From: Thermoplasmata archaeon
GTDB lineage: Archaea; Thermoplasmatota; Thermoplasmata; Lutacidiplasmatales; UBA184
DNA length: 13,589 nucleotides
Assembly (NCBI GenBank): GCA_030040865.1
Contig: JASHSX010000064.1
Span: forward strand, 1-13,589
Direction of reading: 5' to 3'
The notes under the pieces are model-generated. The model searched no databases. It was not told the origin of the DNA and saw only the letters and a list, made by a program, of their open reading frames with translations. The position numbers and the translations under genes were made by a program. This document shows, piece after piece, positions 7,379 through 13,573 of the stretch (position 1 is the first letter of the stretch; the number at the start of each line of letters is the position of its first letter).

Positions 7379-8278
7379 CTAGACGAACTCGTCGAGCAGC
7401 GCCGTTTTGCCGCGCGTCCCCGCCGGCTGCAGGGCGAGCGGCCCGGCAGTGAGGACCTCGTCGAGCTCCTCGTAGGTCGGACGTTCGGTCCGGTAGAACA
7501 GGCCGATCGGGATCTTGTCCCCCCACTCGAGGGCGCGCTGCCACGCCGCCACGATATTCGCGGGATCGTGGCCGGCGCTCTCGAGCTTGTAGCAACGCTG
7601 GCGGAAGAAATCGAACGTGTTGATCTTGTTGTAGGTGACGCACGGGCTGAAGACGTCCACGAGGGCGAACCCCTTGTGCTGGATGCCTCCCGCGACCAAG
7701 TCGGTGAGCTGCTTCACGTCGCCCGAGAAGCCGCGCGCGACGTACGTCGCCCCCGCCGCGAGGGCGAGGGCGATCGGGTCGATCGGGTTCTCGATGACCC
7801 CGTGCGGCGTCGACTTCGTCTTCTGCCCCATGGTCGAGGTCGGGCTCGCCTGGCCGGTGGTGAGTCCGTAGATCTGGTTGTCCATCGTCACGTACGTGAG
7901 GTCGACGTTCCGGCGCATCGCGTGGACGAAGTGGCCCACGCCGATCCCGAACCCGTCCCCGTCGCCGCCCGTGCCGATGACGGTGAGACCGTGGTTCGCC
8001 CACCGGATCCCCTCGGCGACCGGGAGCGCCCGCCCGTGGATCGCGTGGAAGCCGTACGCGGAGAGGAAGTGGGGGAGGTTCGAGGAGCAGCCGATCCCCG
8101 AGACGATCACGACGTTGTGGCTCGGGATCTTGAGCCGCTTCACGGCGGTCTCGACGGCCGCGACGACGCCGAAGTCGCCGCACCCCGGGCACCAGGTCGG
8201 CTTGATCTCGGACTTCCCGACGAGCGGGAGGGGGGTCCCGACGACCGTCGGGGTCGCCGCCGCGCTACTGTCCGCCGT
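7379..8278 (-). CDS. korB: 2-oxoacid:ferredoxin oxidoreductase, beta subunit (apparent non-AUG start)
   Basis: The beta subunit binds thiamine diphosphate and a [4Fe-4S] cluster. With KorA it oxidatively decarboxylates a 2-oxoacid with CoA and reduces ferredoxin. Counting from the ACG at 8278 (299 residues, a normal length), the motifs are TWCPGCGDFG with Cys30/Cys33, GIGC with Cys64, and SPC with Cys213, which together form the expected four cluster ligands. GGDGDGFGIG at about 104-113 and DNQIYGLTTGQ from 133 form the TPP/Mg site. The oddity is the start. Between the in-frame TGA at 8287-8285 and the CPGC motif there is no ATG, GTG or TTG. The first canonical start, GTG at 8143, would remove Cys30 and Cys33. 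The ACG at 8278-8276 is preceded by GGAGGTGAT (8292-8284). The frame overlaps the end of korA by 14 bp. An ATC at 8206 or a base error are alternatives. 2-oxoglutarate versus other 2-oxoacids cannot be resolved. Confidence 0.9.
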   Translation of the reverse strand, partial: TADSSAAATPTVVGTPLPLVGKSEIKPTWCPGCGDFGVVAAVETAVKRLKIPSHNVVIVSGIGCSSNLPHFLSAYGFHAIHGRALPVAEGIRWANHGLTVIGTGGDGDGFGIGVGHFVHAMRRNVDLTYVTMDNQIYGLTTGQASPTSTMGQKTKSTPHGVIENPIDPIALALAAGATYVARGFSGDVKQLTDLVAGGIQHKGFALVDVFSPCVTYNKINTFDFFRQRCYKLESAGHDPANIVAAWQRALEWGDKIPIGLFYRTERPTYEELDEVLTAGPLALQPAGTRGKTALLDEFV

Positions 8279-10013
8279 GGTCCATCACCTCCATCGCACG
8301 GGCAACGATCTCGTACGGATAGAACGGTTCGCCGTCGTACTTGAGCAGTCGCTCGGAGAGGTGGATCCCGGTCTCGGCGCGCAGGAGCCGCCCGAACTGT
8401 CCGGAAAAATTCTCCTCGACGAGCAGCGTCGACCGGGTCTTCGCGAACGCGGCCGCGACGCGCTCGGCGTCGAGCGGGTAGACGGTCGGGAAGGCGAGGA
8501 GGTTCGTCGTCCGTCCGCGATCGGCGAGCATCGGCATCGCGTCGCGTACCGCGCCGATCGTCGACCCCCACGCGACGAAGGTGAGCGGGGCGCCGGCCGG
8601 GCCCTCGAGGACAGGGGGCTCGGCCTGGGCGGCGAGCCCCCGGAGCTTCCGCATCCGCTTCTCCATCATCCGTTGACGCTCCGCGACCCAGACCGGGATG
8701 CCGGACTTCACGTCCGAGACCAGGTGACCCTTCTCGTCGTGCTCGTCGGACCCGGCGACGAAGTTGAGGCCGGGCTGGCCCGGGAGGGCGCGGGGAGAGA
8801 CGCCGGAGTCGGTGTACTGGTAGCGCTTGTAGTCGTGGCCGTTGGGCGCGACCGTGAACAGGGACGGCACCTCGACGTTCAGGTCGATCTCGTCCCGGTC
8901 GACGGTCATGTGGTTCTCGGACAGGTGGAGGTCGCTCGCGACGAGGACCGGGGTCTGCCACGCCTCGGCGAGCTCGAACGCCCGGATCGTCGCGCGGTAC
9001 GCCTCGGCCGGGTTCGACGGGGCGAGGACGGCCCGCGGGAACTCGCTCTGACCGGCGCCGAGCATCAGGTTGAGGTCCCCCTGCTCGGTCTTGGTCGGAA
9101 GGCCGGTCGACGGGCCCGATCGCTGCGACTCCACGACGACGAGCGGCGTCTCGGTCATCCCGGCCATCCCGAGCGCCTCGACCATGAGGGCGAAGCCGCC
9201 GCCGCTCGTCGCGGTCATGGCCCGGACGCCGCCGAACGACGCGCCGATCGCCATGTTGATCGCGGCCAGTTCGTCCTCCGCCTGCTTCACGACGACCCCG
9301 AGCTCCTGGGCGTGCGCGGCCATCCAATGCATGATCGACGACGCCGGGGTCATGGGGTACTGCGCAAGGAACTTGCAACCTCCGGCGGCGGCGCCGAGGG
9401 CGATCGCCTGGTTGCCGGTCATGAGGAGCTTGGGGGCACCGCCCTTCGTGGGCGCGTTCGGGTGGACGCTCGCGTGCTGCTGCGCGAACTCGTAGCCGGC
9501 GCTGCTCGCGCCCAGGTTCCAGGTGACGACGTCCCCGGCCTTCTTCCCGAAGGAGTCCGCGAGCACCTGGTGCAGGAGATCGAGCGGCACCCCGCCCAGG
9601 TAGGCCGTCGCGCCCATGCCGGCGGCGTTCTGGAGGATCGACTGGCTCGTGAACTTCCGCGCGATCTCGAGCGTCGGTACCGGGAGCGCCTTCACGCCGA
9701 CCGGGAGATCGCCGACGGCGAACTTCTCCGGGTCGTGAACGACGACGCCGCCCGGCCGGAGCGTCGGGGCGTGGATGTCGACCGTCTGCTTGTCGAGCGC
9801 ATACAGGATGTCGGCCCCGTCGCCCTGCGAGCGCGGTCGTCCGTCGCCCGTGCGCGCCTGGTACCACACGTGGCCGCCGCGGATCACGGACTGGTAGGCG
9901 TTGAGACCGAAGACGTGCCGCCCCATGCGGGAGTAGCACCGCGCGATCGACTCGCCGATCGATGCGATCCCGTCGCCGGCCTGTCCGCCCGCGCGGACCG
10001 CCAACTCGCCCAT
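8265..10013 (-). CDS. korA: 2-oxoacid:ferredoxin oxidoreductase, fused gamma-alpha subunit
   Basis: The large subunit of the two-subunit archaeal 2-oxoacid:ferredoxin oxidoreductase, 582 residues, in which gamma and alpha domains are fused. The gamma domain (about 5-185) opens with AVRAGGQAGDGI at 5-16. The alpha/pyrimidine-binding domain starts near 197, with LMTGNQAIALGAAAGG and the hallmark YPMTPASSI at 219-227. KQAEDELAAINMAIGASFGG follows at 243-262 and RSGPSTGLPTKTEQGD at 298-313. The C-terminal transketolase-like domain contains LLVEENFSGQFGRLLR. The YPxTPAS loop is the one reported to contact substrate in related Sulfolobus enzymes. The ATG at 10013 is preceded about 26 nt upstream by CTTATAGC, so the mRNA is probably leaderless. 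Longer open frame upstream overlaps moaD antisense and is rejected. It forms an operon with korB and is divergent from moaD across 90 bp. Confidence 0.95.
   Translation of the reverse strand: MGELAVRAGGQAGDGIASIGESIARCYSRMGRHVFGLNAYQSVIRGGHVWYQARTGDGRPRSQGDGADILYALDKQTVDIHAPTLRPGGVVVHDPEKFAVGDLPVGVKALPVPTLEIARKFTSQSILQNAAGMGATAYLGGVPLDLLHQVLADSFGKKAGDVVTWNLGASSAGYEFAQQHASVHPNAPTKGGAPKLLMTGNQAIALGAAAGGCKFLAQYPMTPASSIMHWMAAHAQELGVVVKQAEDELAAINMAIGASFGGVRAMTATSGGGFALMVEALGMAGMTETPLVVVESQRSGPSTGLPTKTEQGDLNLMLGAGQSEFPRAVLAPSNPAEAYRATIRAFELAEAWQTPVLVASDLHLSENHMTVDRDEIDLNVEVPSLFTVAPNGHDYKRYQYTDSGVSPRALPGQPGLNFVAGSDEHDEKGHLVSDVKSGIPVWVAERQRMMEKRMRKLRGLAAQAEPPVLEGPAGAPLTFVAWGSTIGAVRDAMPMLADRGRTTNLLAFPTVYPLDAERVAAAFAKTRSTLLVEENFSGQFGRLLRAETGIHLSERLLKYDGEPFYPYEIVARAMEVMDHGGQ
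8284..8292 (-). promoter_or_regulatory. Perfect Shine-Dalgarno sequence inside the korA 3' end, for korB
   Basis: GGAGGTGAT on the minus strand, a full match to the complement of the usual 3' end of archaeal 16S rRNA. GGAGG is followed by nine bases and then the ACG at 8278-8276. It encodes part of MEVMD in korA, so it lies within coding sequence. It decides the proposed korB start, because no canonical start codon exists in the frame. Confidence 0.65.
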
Positions 10014-10034
10014 GATGGCATTCCATCGAACGAC

Positions 10035-10042
10035 GCTATAAG
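10035..10042 (-). promoter_or_regulatory. TATA box for the korAB operon
   Basis: Minus-strand CTTATAGC, preceded by a CGAAACGG stretch that resembles an archaeal BRE. The core is centred about 26 nt before the korA ATG at 10013. It is one of the clearest promoters in the window. Confidence 0.65.
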
Positions 10043-10072
10043 CCGTTTCGGGAGCGCGGCGGCCGACGGCAA

Positions 10073-10079
10073 CCCTAAG
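10073..10079 (+). promoter_or_regulatory. Weak TATA-like box for moaD-moaE
   Basis: CCCTAAG, with the TAA core centred about 27 nt before the moaD ATG at 10104. It is poor as a TATA box, but it is the only AT-containing patch at the right distance and faces away from the korA promoter. Confidence 0.35.
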
Positions 10080-10103
10080 CACGGCATCCCCCTCGTCCGC
10101 CCG

Positions 10104-10364
10104 ATGCCGGAAGGCCGCGTGACCGTGCTGCTGTTCGGACCCGCGCGGGAGGCCGCCGGACGAACCTCCGTCGTCTGGGAGGTCCCGGCCGGAGGGCTCC
10201 GCGCGGAGGAGGTCGTCGCCGGGCTGCGCGCGCGCTACCCTCGACTCGGGCCCACCCTCGACTCGAGTCGCTACGTGCGGAACGGACGGTATCTCTCGAC
10301 CCTGACGACGCGGCTGCGGCCCGGCGACGAGTTCGCCGTCCATCCCCCGTACGGGGGCGGGTGA
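10104..10364 (+). CDS. moaD: Molybdopterin synthase sulfur carrier subunit (MoaD/ThiS-like)
   Basis: An 86-residue ubiquitin-fold sulfur carrier. In the family the C-terminal glycine is activated by adenylation and then thiocarboxylated, giving sulfur to cyclic pyranopterin phosphate in molybdenum cofactor synthesis. Seen here are VTVLLFGPAREAAGR at 6-20, which matches the first strand and F-x-x-R-E segment of MoaD, and VRNGRYL in the middle. LRPGDEFAVHPPYGGG at 71-86 matches the standard GDE-(hydrophobic)-PP-GG ending, with the obligatory terminal Gly-Gly. It begins at ATG 10104, and its stop overlaps the moaE start (GTGA), so the two are translationally coupled. A ThiS-like or tungsten-cofactor role is the alternative, but the adjoining moaE settles the pathway. 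Confidence 0.92.
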   Translation: MPEGRVTVLLFGPAREAAGRTSVVWEVPAGGLRAEEVVAGLRARYPRLGPTLDSSRYVRNGRYLSTLTTRLRPGDEFAVHPPYGGG

Positions 10365-10771
10365 CCGTGACGGTCCGTCTCACCGACCGGCCCCTCTCCG
10401 TCGCCGACGCGATGCGAGCGCTCGAGGGCCGGGGGCTGGGCGGCGTCGCGGTCTTCGCCGGTCGGGTGCGGCCCGACCCGGGTCCCGGCGGTCCGGTCAG
10501 CGCCCTCCACTATGACGCCCACCGGGCCCCGGCGCTCCGTCGGCTGCGCGCGATCGAACGAACGGCCCGACGCCGGTTCGACGCCCGGCGCGTCGTCCTG
10601 TGGCACCGGGTGGGCCGACTCCGCGTCGGCGAGATCTCCGTGATCGCGGGCGCGGCGTGCCCGCACCGGGCCTCGGCGTTCGCCGCCGCCCGGTACCTCA
10701 TCGAGGAGCTGAAGGCGACGGTCCCGATCTGGAAGACCGAGCGGCGCCGAGGGTCGGGGCGACGCGCGTGA
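10361..10771 (+). CDS. moaE: Molybdopterin synthase catalytic subunit
   Basis: MoaE is the large subunit of molybdopterin synthase, which inserts two sulfurs from MoaD-thiocarboxylate into cyclic pyranopterin phosphate. The 136-residue protein shows GGVAVFAGRVR at 27-37, where Arg is conserved, HRVGRLRVGEISV at 82-94, PHR at 101-103, and YLIEELKATVPIWKTE at 112-127. Lys118 and Lys125 match the two functional lysines of the K-x(3-5)-P-I-W-K signature. The usual LEYE segment after the first motif is altered to LHYDAHRAPALRRL, a mild divergence. The start is GTG at 10361, overlapping the moaD stop by 4 bp, which fixes the reading. The other cofactor genes are not in the window. Confidence 0.93.
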   Translation: MTVTVRLTDRPLSVADAMRALEGRGLGGVAVFAGRVRPDPGPGGPVSALHYDAHRAPALRRLRAIERTARRRFDARRVVLWHRVGRLRVGEISVIAGAACPHRASAFAAARYLIEELKATVPIWKTERRRGSGRRA

Positions 10772-10798
10772 CCGCCCGCCGCTCGGGTCGCTCCTCCG

Positions 10799-10806
10799 TT
10801 ATATAG
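10799..10806 (+). promoter_or_regulatory. TATA box for the Mrp/NBP35 gene
   Basis: TTATATAG, the best TATA match in the window, lying in the 58 bp gap after moaE. Its centre is about 27-28 nt before the TTG at 10830, which suggests that transcription begins at or next to that codon. Confidence 0.7.
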
Positions 10807-10829
10807 CGCGCACCGCGTCTTGCTCGACG

Positions 10830-11699
10830 TTGGTCGCCGAAGGGTCGCCCGCGGCTTCGCACACTCCCCCGAGCGGGGCGTCGTCCGCCCCGCGGCCCGG
10901 GCCCCGGGGCGTTCTCCAGCGGATGGACAAGGGTCGGATCCGCCACGTGGTCGCGGTCGGGAGCGGCAAGGGCGGGGTCGGAAAGTCGTCGGTGACCGCG
11001 CTCCTCGCGGCCGAACTGCGCCGACGCGGTCTCGCGGTCGGAGTCCTCGACGCGGACATCACCGGTCCCTCGATCCCGAAGCTGTTCGGGCTCCACGGGC
11101 CGCTCGTCGACCGGGGCGAGGGGATCGAGCCCGCGGCGACGCCCTCCGGGATCCCGGTCGTCTCGTCGCAGTTCATGGTCGAGGACGAGCAGACGCCGGT
11201 GATCTGGCGCGGTCCGCTCGTGACCCGCCTCATCACACAGTTCTTCGGCGGCGTCAACTGGGGGTCGCTCGACTACCTCCTGCTCGACATGCCACCGGGC
11301 ACCAGCGACGTTCCGCTCACCGTCTTCCAGACGATCCCGATCGACGGGATGGTGTTCGTCCTGACGCCCCAGGACCTTTCCGCGCTGATCGTGAAGAAGG
11401 CGATGAACATGGCTCGGGACCTCCACGTCCCGCTGCTCGGCGTCGTCGAGAACATGGCGTTCGTGACGTGCCCTCACTGCCAGCACCGGATCGAGCTGTT
11501 CGGCCGAAGCCGCGTCGGCGCGGTGGCCGAGGAGTACGGGATCCCGGTCCTGGCCCGGCTCCCGGTCTCGCCGCCGGTCTCGGAGCTCTCGGACGACGGC
11601 CGGCTCGAGGAGATCCGGGATCCCGAGGTCGGACGGCTCGCCGAGGCGTTCGTGCGGGCGGTCGACGACGCTACGAAGGGGACGCCGGCGACGCTGTAG
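10830..11699 (+). CDS. Mrp/NBP35 family iron-sulfur carrier P-loop ATPase
   Basis: A cytosolic deviant-Walker ATPase that in this family holds and transfers Fe-S clusters to target proteins. Counting from the ATG at 10923, GSGKGGVGKS at 13-22 is the deviant P-loop, and DADITGPSIPKLFG is at 43-56. LDMPPGTSD at 121-129 is the Walker B/switch region, and ENMAFVTCPHC at 176-186 carries the CxxC (Cys183/Cys186) that bridges a cluster between two subunits. No N-terminal MIP18/DUF59 domain or extra N-terminal cysteines are present. The annotated TTG at 10830 gives 289 residues with a 31-residue Ser/Pro/Gly-rich extension. It is chosen because TTATATAG lies about 27 nt upstream. The ATG at 10923 (258 residues) would be an ordinary family length with a 93 nt leader and remains possible. 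The 3' end overlaps the convergent TraB-family gene by 29 bp. Confidence 0.88.
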   Translation: MVAEGSPAASHTPPSGASSAPRPGPRGVLQRMDKGRIRHVVAVGSGKGGVGKSSVTALLAAELRRRGLAVGVLDADITGPSIPKLFGLHGPLVDRGEGIEPAATPSGIPVVSSQFMVEDEQTPVIWRGPLVTRLITQFFGGVNWGSLDYLLLDMPPGTSDVPLTVFQTIPIDGMVFVLTPQDLSALIVKKAMNMARDLHVPLLGVVENMAFVTCPHCQHRIELFGRSRVGAVAEEYGIPVLARLPVSPPVSELSDDGRLEEIRDPEVGRLAEAFVRAVDDATKGTPATL

Positions 11700-12414
11700 T
11701 CGCGCGGAGCTCGCGGAACGGGATCGACTCCACCGGCACGCCCCGCCGACGCAGCGCGTCGGAGAGTCCGGCCAGGTGGGCGTCGCCCACGACCACCGCC
11801 ATCCGGCCGAATCCCCGCTGCCTCAGCGCGGCGAGCCGCTCCGCCATGTGCTCGTTCCGATCGTCGACCAGCACGCGGGCGAGCGTCGGGCTCGCCCGCC
11901 GGAGTTCGGCCGTGAACTCGTCCGGCGCGTCGGCGTAGCGGTCCATCTGCTTCTCGACGACCCTCGCCGGGACGAAGAGGCCCACGATCGCGCTCGAGAG
12001 GAGGACGACCCGCTCTTTGACCGGCAGGGACCGCATCAGGGTCACAAGCGTGACTCGGATCGGATCGTCGATCAGGAAGATCGGCAGCGAACGGTCCTTC
12101 GCGACGCTCGCGGCGACCTTCATCTCGGCGCCGGGCGGCCCACCGCCCAGGTCCGCGCCCAGGCGACGTTGGATCATCCCCCAGAGGCGGGCCAGCACCG
12201 GCGCCCCGGACCGGCGCCTCGGCTCCGCGGGCTCGGCAAGGAGCGCCTGGGCGCGCTCGGCGTCGAGCTCGATCGCCACGCCGTCCAGGACCCGTCCGGC
12301 GAGGACGCGCCGGATCGGCTCGGCGAGGTCGACGACATGGGCCGCCCCGAGCAGCAGGACCGGGGCCTCCGTGGAGCGGGAGTACATCGCCCCCGGGAGC
12401 GACGGTCCGCTCAT
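11671..12414 (-). CDS. TraB/PrgY (Tiki-like) family protein
   Basis: A 247-residue TraB-domain protein. Relatives include enterococcal pheromone-shutdown proteins and animal Tiki proteases, with metal-dependent peptidase activity shown only for some; the archaeal role is unknown. The family blocks in order are VLLLGAAHVVD at 19-29 (the GxxH motif), VAIELDAERAQALL at 46-59, EMKVAASVAKD at 97-107, FLIDDPIRVTL at 113-123, DDRNEHMAERLAAL at 184-197, and MAVVVGDAHLAGL at 205-217 (the second GxxH). Only one markedly hydrophobic stretch (about 136-150) is seen. The C-terminal membrane-helix block of many archaeal PrgY-like proteins is absent, so this version is short. The start is ATG 12414; the frame runs upstream to 12492, but that part is antisense to the divergent gene. 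The two genes share an AT-rich box in a 58 bp gap. Family is sure; function is not. Confidence 0.85.
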   Translation of the reverse strand: MSGPSLPGAMYSRSTEAPVLLLGAAHVVDLAEPIRRVLAGRVLDGVAIELDAERAQALLAEPAEPRRRSGAPVLARLWGMIQRRLGADLGGGPPGAEMKVAASVAKDRSLPIFLIDDPIRVTLVTLMRSLPVKERVVLLSSAIVGLFVPARVVEKQMDRYADAPDEFTAELRRASPTLARVLVDDRNEHMAERLAALRQRGFGRMAVVVGDAHLAGLSDALRRRGVPVESIPFRELRATTASPASPS

Positions 12415-12442
12415 CTCCCTTGGCCCCCGGGTCGCACAACCC

Positions 12443-12450
12443 CCAAATAC
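12443..12450. promoter_or_regulatory. Shared TATA-like box between the TraB-family gene and the 100-aa gene
   Basis: CCAAATAC is the only AT-rich patch in the 58 bp divergent gap. On the plus strand its AAATAC core sits about 25-26 nt before the ATG at 12473, the leaderless distance. On the minus strand GTATTT is about 33 nt before the ATG at 12414. It may drive both genes. Confidence 0.45.
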
Positions 12451-12472
12451 CGAGGCGCGGTCCGCCCGCCGC

Positions 12473-12775
12473 ATGGCGTGGACGATCTTCACCGTCCCGG
12501 CGTCGAAGCGCGCCGACCTCGATGGGGTGCTGAAGGACGACCGCGTCTCCCGCCAGAGCCAGAAGGTGCGGGAGGCGTCGGCGCTCGGCGGACCGGCCGA
12601 TCGGCTCTACGTGCTGATCGAAGGATCGGACGACGCGGTCCGGTACGCAGGGGAGCTCCTCGCGAAGGTCGGCGAACGACCGCCCACTCCCGACGCCGAG
12701 GCGCTCTACCGGAAGTTCAAGGACGAAGAGGAGGCCGCGTCCGCCGGGATGGGGCTCTTCTTCACCGAGGGCTAG
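12473..12775 (+). CDS. Conserved-looking 100-aa protein of unknown function
   Basis: I cannot name a family. The protein has a short strand (AWTIFTVPA, 2-10), a probable helix (11-21), then the basic, polar stretch DDRVSRQSQKVREASALG at 22-39, a strand RLYVLIEGSD (44-53), and an amphipathic helix DDAVRYAGELLAKVG (53-67). A charged linker helix (75-90) and a Gly/Phe tail follow. The strand-helix-strand-helix order suggests a small alpha/beta fold of ferredoxin-like size, and the DDRVSRQS segment looks like a candidate functional loop; both points are inference. Its reality is supported by an ATG with an AT-rich box about 26 nt upstream, an exact fit in the gap, and protein-like composition. 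It converges on the GPN GTPase with only 6 bp between stops. No cysteines, no signal peptide and no membrane segment are seen. Confidence 0.75.
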   Translation: MAWTIFTVPASKRADLDGVLKDDRVSRQSQKVREASALGGPADRLYVLIEGSDDAVRYAGELLAKVGERPPTPDAEALYRKFKDEEEAASAGMGLFFTEG

Positions 12776-12781
12776 CGACCG

Positions 12782-13573
12782 TCACTCGTTGGTCGGCGCG
12801 TGCGACGGTTCGAGATCCTCGCCGCCGGCGAACGCTCCCTGGCAGGCGTGGTAGAACGCCTCGAGACCGCTCCCGTCCTTCGCGGAGACGGGGAGGAGTC
12901 CGGTGAGCGGCCCCATCGCCTCGATCGCGCGGAACAGCTCGGTCGAGAGCTGCGTGTCGGGGGTCGGGGCGTCGCGCGTGACGGCCTCGTAGAGCTGGCT
13001 CGGGTCGTCGGACCACGCGGCGATCTCGGCAAGGCGCTCCGCGGGGAGGACGTCCGCCTTCGCGAGGACGTTCGCCATCGGGAGCCGGAAGCGGAACTCG
13101 ACGGTGGCGCTCAGCATCAGCAAGGAGACGAACCCCGACGGGGTTCGGGCGAGGGCGGGATCGAACAGGAACGCGATCAGGGACCGGTCGCCGCTCAACG
13201 CGTCGACAACGGCGCGCGACGCCTCCCGGAACGCGAACAGCTCGATCTGACCGGGCGTGTCGACGAGGACGTAGTCGGACTTCAGCTCCTGGATCGCCTG
13301 CTTCACCTCGAAGATCTTGAGCGCGATCATGTCGGCCGCGGCGACCTGGGCGCCGTTGGGGCCGAGACCGTACTCGTCCTGCATCTCGGCGAGCCGCACC
13401 CACTCCCGGATGTCGACGTCGGGCTCCCACTCCGTCGACTCGTTCCCGGGATCGAGGTTGACCACCGTCGCGTCGTAGCCGGCGGTCCGCATCCACTCCG
13501 CGAACGCCCGGACGAGCGTGGTCTTCCCGGCGCCGGCGGTGCCGGTGAAGTAGACGGTGCCCGGCTCCTCCAT
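12782..13573 (-). CDS. GPN-loop GTPase
   Basis: A homodimeric SIMIBI-class GTPase of the GPN family (263 residues), found in archaea and eukaryotes. Eukaryotic relatives help assemble and import RNA polymerase II; the archaeal role is not settled. Motifs: GTAGAGKTT at 11-19 (P-loop), VVNLDPGNE at 37-45, the family-defining GPN at 71-73, LVDTPGQIELFAF at 103-115 (G3), AKAD at 171-174 in the place of the N/TKxD base-recognition motif, and VSAKDGSG at 229-236 (G5). The first residue of the G4 motif is Ala rather than Asn/Ser/Thr, a small departure. The start is ATG 13573, giving a normal family length with the P-loop near the N-terminus. Only 16 bases upstream are visible, so its promoter is outside the window. 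Confidence 0.93.
   Translation of the reverse strand: MEEPGTVYFTGTAGAGKTTLVRAFAEWMRTAGYDATVVNLDPGNESTEWEPDVDIREWVRLAEMQDEYGLGPNGAQVAAADMIALKIFEVKQAIQELKSDYVLVDTPGQIELFAFREASRAVVDALSGDRSLIAFLFDPALARTPSGFVSLLMLSATVEFRFRLPMANVLAKADVLPAERLAEIAAWSDDPSQLYEAVTRDAPTPDTQLSTELFRAIEAMGPLTGLLPVSAKDGSGLEAFYHACQGAFAGGEDLEPSHAPTNE

Noticed and set aside
7379..8143. korB starting at the first canonical codon, GTG 8143
   Set aside because: It would lose the TWCPGCGDFG motif with two of the four cluster cysteines, although that motif is encoded intact in the same frame just upstream.
5634..8192. An 852-codon minus-strand open frame across korB and the flippase gene
   Set aside because: It is a shifted frame of two well-supported genes, with low-complexity Arg/Pro/Ala composition and no family motif.
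7878..10103. Long plus-strand frame upstream of moaD
   Set aside because: It is antisense to korA/korB and has no protein-like features; moaD starts at the ATG at 10104 as shown by family length.
10361..10771. A possible fused MoaD-MoaE protein
   Set aside because: moaD ends with the required terminal Gly-Gly and a stop codon, and moaE begins in another frame with a GTG overlapping that stop, so they are separate coupled genes.
12415..12492. Upstream extension of the TraB-family protein to 12492
   Set aside because: It runs antisense into the divergent 100-aa gene and across its promoter; the ATG at 12414 directly precedes the conserved domain.
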